A DNA stretch of 16,879 nucleotides from Vulcanimicrobiota bacterium. Lineage in GTDB: Bacteria > Vulcanimicrobiota > Vulcanimicrobiia > Vulcanimicrobiales > Vulcanimicrobiaceae. The position numbers were made by a program, and so were the translations under genes. How positions within the stretch are numbered: the stretch's first letter is position 1; each line of letters opens with the position of its first letter. The stretch lies in contig JAFAHB010000086.1 of NCBI GenBank assembly GCA_019237435.1, positions 1 through 16,879 of the forward strand. The letters are read 5' to 3'. Shown in pieces: positions 13,369 through 16,879 of the stretch. The notes under the pieces were generated by a model, which was given only the letters and a program-made list of their open reading frames with translations, made no database searches and was not told the DNA's origin.

Positions 13369-13370
13369 CC

Positions 13371-14156
13371 TTGAGACTTCGGCTCGACGAAACCGTTGCG
13401 CAGCGCGGCGGCATCACGCGGTCGCAAGCGCGTAGCCTCATCATGGAGGGCCGCGTCCGCGTTGACGGAGTCGTGGCGGCCAAGGCGGGGCAAAGCATCG
13501 CGCCGGATGCGAGAATCGAGATCGAGCGGCCCCGGCCGTTCGTCAGCCGAGGCGGCGAAAAGCTCGAGTACGCGCTGGATACGTTCCAAATCGCTGTTCG
13601 CGATCTCGAAGCACTCGACGTCGGCGCTTCGACGGGCGGGTTTACCGATTGCTTGCTGAAACGCGGCGCCGCACGCGTCACCGCACTCGACGTCGGCTAC
13701 GGACAACTCGACTGGAGGCTGCGCAACGATCCGCGCGTGCGCGTCGTCGAGCGAACGAACTTTAGAACGCTGCCCGGCGATGCGTTTCCCGGCGGCTTCG
13801 ATCTGATCGCGATCGATACGTCGTTCATTTCGCTGCGGACGATTCTCGCGCGCGCGGTGGCTTATCTGCGCGAAGGGGGAACGATCGTCGCTCTCGTCAA
13901 GCCGCAATTCGAAGCGGGCCGCAAACGCGTCGGCACGGGCGGAGTGGTCCGAAAGGCCGCCACGCATCGCGACGTACTGCGCGAGCTGCGCGCCGCGGTC
14001 GGCGCGTTCGGCCTGGTGCCGGTCGCGCTGACAGCGTCGCCGTTGCGAGGCCCGGCGGGCAACCGCGAGTTTCTGATCGAGCTGCGCCGCGAAGGGCTGC
14101 CCTTCGACGACGCACGACTCGAGGCGGTCGTCGGCGAAGAGGCTCCGATCACATGA
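13371..14156 (+). CDS. tlyA: TlyA family rRNA 2'-O-methyltransferase
   Basis: TlyA proteins combine an N-terminal S4 RNA-binding domain with an FtsJ-like methyltransferase domain and, in Mycobacterium, methylate cytidines of 16S and 23S rRNA, giving capreomycin sensitivity. The 261 residues show the S4 domain (about 3-60: RLDETVAQRGGITRSQA, MEGRVRVDG) and the SAM-binding loop DVGASTGGFTD (83-93). The K-D-K-E tetrad fits Lys64 (SRGGEKLEYAL), Asp149 (IDTSF), Lys177 (LVKPQF) and Glu233 (GNREF). The start is TTG 13371, the only standard in-frame start after the TAG at 13344, and it gives the family N-terminus. The stop overlaps nadK (ATGA). Confidence 0.95.
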   Translation: MRLRLDETVAQRGGITRSQARSLIMEGRVRVDGVVAAKAGQSIAPDARIEIERPRPFVSRGGEKLEYALDTFQIAVRDLEALDVGASTGGFTDCLLKRGAARVTALDVGYGQLDWRLRNDPRVRVVERTNFRTLPGDAFPGGFDLIAIDTSFISLRTILARAVAYLREGGTIVALVKPQFEAGRKRVGTGGVVRKAATHRDVLRELRAAVGAFGLVPVALTASPLRGPAGNREFLIELRREGLPFDDARLEAVVGEEAPIT

Positions 14157-14989
14157 CCACGATGATCGCGATCGAGAAGAAGATCGTCGGACTCTACGTC
14201 GATACGGAGCGCGAGCACGCGCGATCGATTGCGGCGCGCGTTGCCGCCGATTTCCGGGAAAGCGGCTTCGAGGTTCTGGACGGGCATGGCGTGGAGAACG
14301 CGTCGCTCCTGATCACGGTCGGCGGCGACGGCACGCTGCTGCGCGCCGCGCGAATCGCGATCGAGAGCGACGTCCCGCTGCTGGGCATCAACACCGGGCG
14401 CCTTGGGTTCTTGACCGAGTTCGATGAAGACGATCCGCGCATCGGCGACCTCCCGTCGTTGGTCGCGCGCGGTCTCTTCATGGACGAGCGAACGGCATTA
14501 CAGGCGGAGTACGGCGAGCGGCGGTTTTTTGCGCTCAACGACGTCGTGGTCCGTAAAGGCGAGGTTTCGCGGCTCGTGCCGTTCGGGCTTCGCGTCGACG
14601 ACGGCGCGCCCACGCAAATCGCCGCTGACGGAATTTGCGTCGCGACGCCGACCGGCTCGACGGCCTACTTTCTGTCGGCCGGCGGCTCGCTGATCGCGCC
14701 GAGCGTCGACGCGTTCGGCGTCGTGCCCCTCCTGCCGCATACGCTCTTCTCGCGGCCGCTCATCGTCCCGATGCGCTCGCGCATCGAGATTACCTCGGAT
14801 TTGGAAGCGGCTCAAGCGCACTTGGAGTGCGACGGCGACGTGCTCTGCGACGTTGCCCCGGACTCGAGCGTCGTCATACGCCTGCATCCGAAGCGGGTGC
14901 GCTTTGCGCGTACCGCTCCGTTGCACTTTCTCGAGCGGCTCGAAGCCAAAATGCTCTGGGGCGTTTCCATCAAGGATCCTCGTCGTTAA
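14153..14989 (+). CDS. nadK: NAD kinase
   Basis: NadK phosphorylates NAD to NADP in the cytosol. The 278 residues contain GGDGT (57-61), the diagnostic NAD/ATP-binding motif, then NTGRLGFLTEF (80-90), ALNDVVV (127-133), DGICVATPTGSTAY (159-172) followed by SAGGSL, and PHTLFSRPL (195-203). The usual NE dipeptide of this family is ND here, a conservative change. ATG 14153 overlaps the tlyA stop; ATG 14162 is an alternative three residues in. The order tlyA-nadK-recN matches Mycobacterium. It is separated from recN by 21 bp. Confidence 0.96.
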   Translation: MTTMIAIEKKIVGLYVDTEREHARSIAARVAADFRESGFEVLDGHGVENASLLITVGGDGTLLRAARIAIESDVPLLGINTGRLGFLTEFDEDDPRIGDLPSLVARGLFMDERTALQAEYGERRFFALNDVVVRKGEVSRLVPFGLRVDDGAPTQIAADGICVATPTGSTAYFLSAGGSLIAPSVDAFGVVPLLPHTLFSRPLIVPMRSRIEITSDLEAAQAHLECDGDVLCDVAPDSSVVIRLHPKRVRFARTAPLHFLERLEAKMLWGVSIKDPRR

Positions 14990-15010
14990 AGATTTCGGGA
15001 ACCTTTAGCG

Positions 15011-16684
15011 ATGTTGCGGCAGCTGCAGATCGAAGGCTATGGACTGATCGATCGTGCCGAAGTCGCGTTCGCCGACGGCGCGACGATCTTCACCGGCGAG
15101 ACGGGCTCCGGAAAGACGATGCTGATCGGTGCGCTCGATTTTGCGCTGGGCGCGCGCGCCGGCGCCGACGTCGTCCGGCAGGGCGCGCGCAGGGCGTTCG
15201 TGACCCTCGCATTCGATCCGGACGAACCGCTGCGCGCACACCTAGCCGCGGGGGGCTTCGAGCTCGACGCGGGCGAGATGGGAACGATCGCGCGCGAAAT
15301 GACCGAGTCCGGCCGTTCGGCGTTGCGGATCAACGGACGTGCTGCAACGGCGGCGCAGGCGCGTGAAATCCGCGACGCCATCGTCGAGATGGTCGGTCAG
15401 CACGAAGCGCAGCGGTTGCTCTCGCCGGCGTATCACCTCGAGCTGCTTGATCGATTCGCCGGAGACGCGGCACTGCGGCTCCGCGCCGGCGTTGCCGAGG
15501 CTTACCAGCGTGCGCGGGAAATCCAGGAGACGCTCGAACGGCTCACACAAGACGAGCACAGAGCGCGGCAGCGCTATGACGACGCCGTCTTCACAGTCCG
15601 GGAAATCGAAGATGCGCGACTGCAGATCGGCGAGATTGAGGCGCTGGAGCAACGCCGCGCTTACCTGGACAACGTCGAGCGTATCGCAACCGCGCTGCAT
15701 GCCGCGCATGAGGCGCTCGCCGCTGACGACCGCGGCGCGGTCGAGGCGTTGGGGGCCGCTGCCGGGGCGCTTGGCGTCGTCGCCAAGTTCGACGAGACGC
15801 TGCGCGCGCTCGCGCAGCGTGTTTCCGCGTTGCAAACCGATGCCGGTGAAATCGCCGCCGAGTTTTCGAGCGCGCTCGACGCCGCCGAATACGATCCGGT
15901 CGAGCTCGAAGCAGTCAATGCGCGTCTCGAGATTCTGGACCGGCTGAAACGCAAGTACGGACCGACCATCGAGGAAATTCTCGTGTGCGCAACCCAAGCG
16001 CGGGCGATCGTCGAAGAGTACGAAGGGCGCGACCGGCGCGTTGCACAGCTCGAGAGGGAGGCTGCGGCGGCGAATGACCGGCTGCGCGAAACGGCAGCGT
16101 CGTTGAGCGCCGCGCGGCGACGCGCCGGCGTGCGATTGACGAAGCGGGTCGTTGCGGAGTTTGCAGAGATCGCGCTCGCGTCGGGGCGCTTTGAAGTTGC
16201 GTTCGAACCGCTCGAAAGCATCGGTCGAAGCGGTACCGAGCGAACCGAGTTTCTTTTCGCTGCCAACGCCGGCGAACCGGCGCGGCCGCTCGTGCGCGTC
16301 GCCTCGGGCGGGGAGCTCTCACGCGTGCTGCTCGCCCTAGTGGTCGTGCTCGCGGACGCGCGTAACGCGCAAAGCGCTTTGGTCTTCGACGAAATCGATG
16401 CCGGTATCGGCGGCGCAACTGCGACGGCGGTCGGAGCGCGAATCGGAGAGCTCGCGGGGCGGGGACAACTCGTCTGCGTCACCCATCTCGCGCAGCTCGC
16501 GACGTGGGCCGAGCGTCATTATGTGCTCGATAAGATAGAACGAAAGGGCGAAACCACGATTGTGCTGCGGCCGATTGCGACGGCGAAGGAGCGTGAGACC
16601 GAGATCGCGCGCATGCTCTCCGGGGAATCGCACGACGTCGCGCTGCGCCACGCGCGCGCGTTGCTGCAGCTTACGAAACGATAG
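15011..16684 (+). CDS. recN: DNA repair protein RecN
   Basis: RecN is an SMC-like ATPase that acts early at DNA double-strand breaks. The 557 residues show Walker A GETGSGKT (29-36), LRINGR (105-110), VGQHEAQRLL (128-137), a central coiled-coil region (about 150-380), the ABC signature ASGGELSR (431-438), Walker B LVFDEIDAGIGG (457-468) and VTHLAQLA (490-497). Length matches the family. ATG 15011 follows a weak GGGA about ten bases upstream and gives the standard start MLRQLQIEGYGLID. It ends eight bases before the convergent pyruvate kinase stop. I see no LexA-type operator upstream; it appears to be read as the last gene of the tlyA-nadK-recN run. Confidence 0.97.
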   Translation: MLRQLQIEGYGLIDRAEVAFADGATIFTGETGSGKTMLIGALDFALGARAGADVVRQGARRAFVTLAFDPDEPLRAHLAAGGFELDAGEMGTIAREMTESGRSALRINGRAATAAQAREIRDAIVEMVGQHEAQRLLSPAYHLELLDRFAGDAALRLRAGVAEAYQRAREIQETLERLTQDEHRARQRYDDAVFTVREIEDARLQIGEIEALEQRRAYLDNVERIATALHAAHEALAADDRGAVEALGAAAGALGVVAKFDETLRALAQRVSALQTDAGEIAAEFSSALDAAEYDPVELEAVNARLEILDRLKRKYGPTIEEILVCATQARAIVEEYEGRDRRVAQLEREAAAANDRLRETAASLSAARRRAGVRLTKRVVAEFAEIALASGRFEVAFEPLESIGRSGTERTEFLFAANAGEPARPLVRVASGGELSRVLLALVVVLADARNAQSALVFDEIDAGIGGATATAVGARIGELAGRGQLVCVTHLAQLATWAERHYVLDKIERKGETTIVLRPIATAKERETEIARMLSGESHDVALRHARALLQLTKR

Positions 16685-16692
16685 CGAGCCTG

Positions 16693-16879
16693 CTACGGAA
16701 TCTGATGGATTTTGAGCACGTTAGTGCCGCCTGAGCCGACCGGCATGCCGGTCGTGAATGCGATCAAATCGCCGGAGTGCACCAATCCTTCGTGCACCAT
16801 CTGCCGCTCGGTCACGTAGAGCAACACGTCAATCGAGGCGTAGGAATCGATGAGCAGGGATTCGGTTCCCCAAAGCAGG
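16693..16879 (-). CDS. pyk: Pyruvate kinase, C-terminal fragment
   Basis: Only the last 62 residues lie in the window; the gene continues past the right edge. The reverse-strand translation ends with SGDLIAFTTGMPVGSGG, then TNVLKIHQIP. This matches the pyruvate kinase C-terminal domain, in which G-D-x-V/I-x-x-T-x-G-x-P-x-G-x-x-G-x-T-N-x-L-K-I is characteristic. Pyruvate kinase makes ATP and pyruvate from phosphoenolpyruvate. It is the only - strand gene here and converges on recN with eight bases between stop codons. The catalytic barrel is not visible, so activity cannot be judged. Confidence 0.9.
   Translation of the reverse strand, partial: LLWGTESLLIDSYASIDVLLYVTERQMVHEGLVHSGDLIAFTTGMPVGSGGTNVLKIHQIP
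16737..16754. repeat. 18-bp perfect palindrome inside the pyk 3' end
   Basis: CGACCGGCATGCCGGTCG is a perfect palindrome encoding part of the conserved TGMPVG segment of pyruvate kinase on the - strand. It lies about 50 bases from both stop codons. No T-run follows on either strand, so it is not a convincing terminator. Codon constraint may explain it. Confidence 0.4.

Noticed and set aside
14635..15366. Open frame of 243 codons on the + strand spanning the nadK-recN junction
   Set aside because: Arg-rich translation overlapping two genes with intact motifs; no domain seen.
1..16879. CRISPR arrays, tRNA, rRNA, insertion sequences or phage genes
   Set aside because: No repeat-spacer pattern, cloverleaf, rRNA-like sequence, transposase motif or phage-type gene was found on reading through; the window is almost entirely housekeeping coding sequence.

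Overview
This window is a GC-rich bacterial chromosome segment in which every recognisable gene except the last reads on the + strand. Most genes overlap their neighbours by a few bases (ATGA, GTGA or similar junctions), so long polycistronic messages are likely. Two TonB-type energy transducers imply a diderm cell with an outer membrane. The gene order does not match Proteobacteria closely. A GC-rich diderm lineage such as Eremiobacterota (WPS-2) would fit, but that is an impression and not something the sequence proves.

Region 1 (1-2461), envelope: two tandem tonB-like genes, then uppP (undecaprenyl-diphosphatase) and a 66-residue two-helix membrane protein. A short interspersed palindrome separates tonB2 from uppP and appears to supply the uppP ribosome-binding site. 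Region 2 (2458-6396), pterin cofactors: moaC and a moaB/mog gene for molybdenum cofactor, followed directly by folC-folP-folB-folK for tetrahydrofolate. Region 3 (6397-12219), a conserved housekeeping block: accB-like, accC, nusB, a class A penicillin-binding protein, xseA and xseB. Region 4 (12220-13370): a secreted protein of unknown function and lower GC, with the two largest gene-poor gaps on either side. Region 5 (13371-16684), RNA/DNA maintenance: tlyA, nadK, recN. The window closes with the 3' end of a convergent pyruvate kinase gene on the - strand.

Regions 3 to 5 keep the order accB-accC-nusB-...-xseA-xseB-...-tlyA-nadK-recN known in part from Bacillus and Mycobacterium. A PBP sits where Bacillus has folD, and the secreted protein sits where ispA/dxs are found.

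The most unusual spot is the folK-accB-accC junction (6385-6831). The accB-like protein has a recognisable biotinyl-domain fold, but the EAMKM biotinylation motif reads EALGI, so the biotin-accepting lysine is gone. Its N-terminal homology extends upstream of any ATG/GTG/TTG, to an ATC next to the folK stop. A strong UUCG-capped, U-tailed hairpin lies in that stretch. The next gene, accC, has its conserved N-terminus preceded by ATT at good Shine-Dalgarno spacing. This could be a regulatory, BADC-like decoy carrier with low-efficiency starts, or a decaying gene. Most other genes look like ordinary housekeeping members with their catalytic motifs intact.
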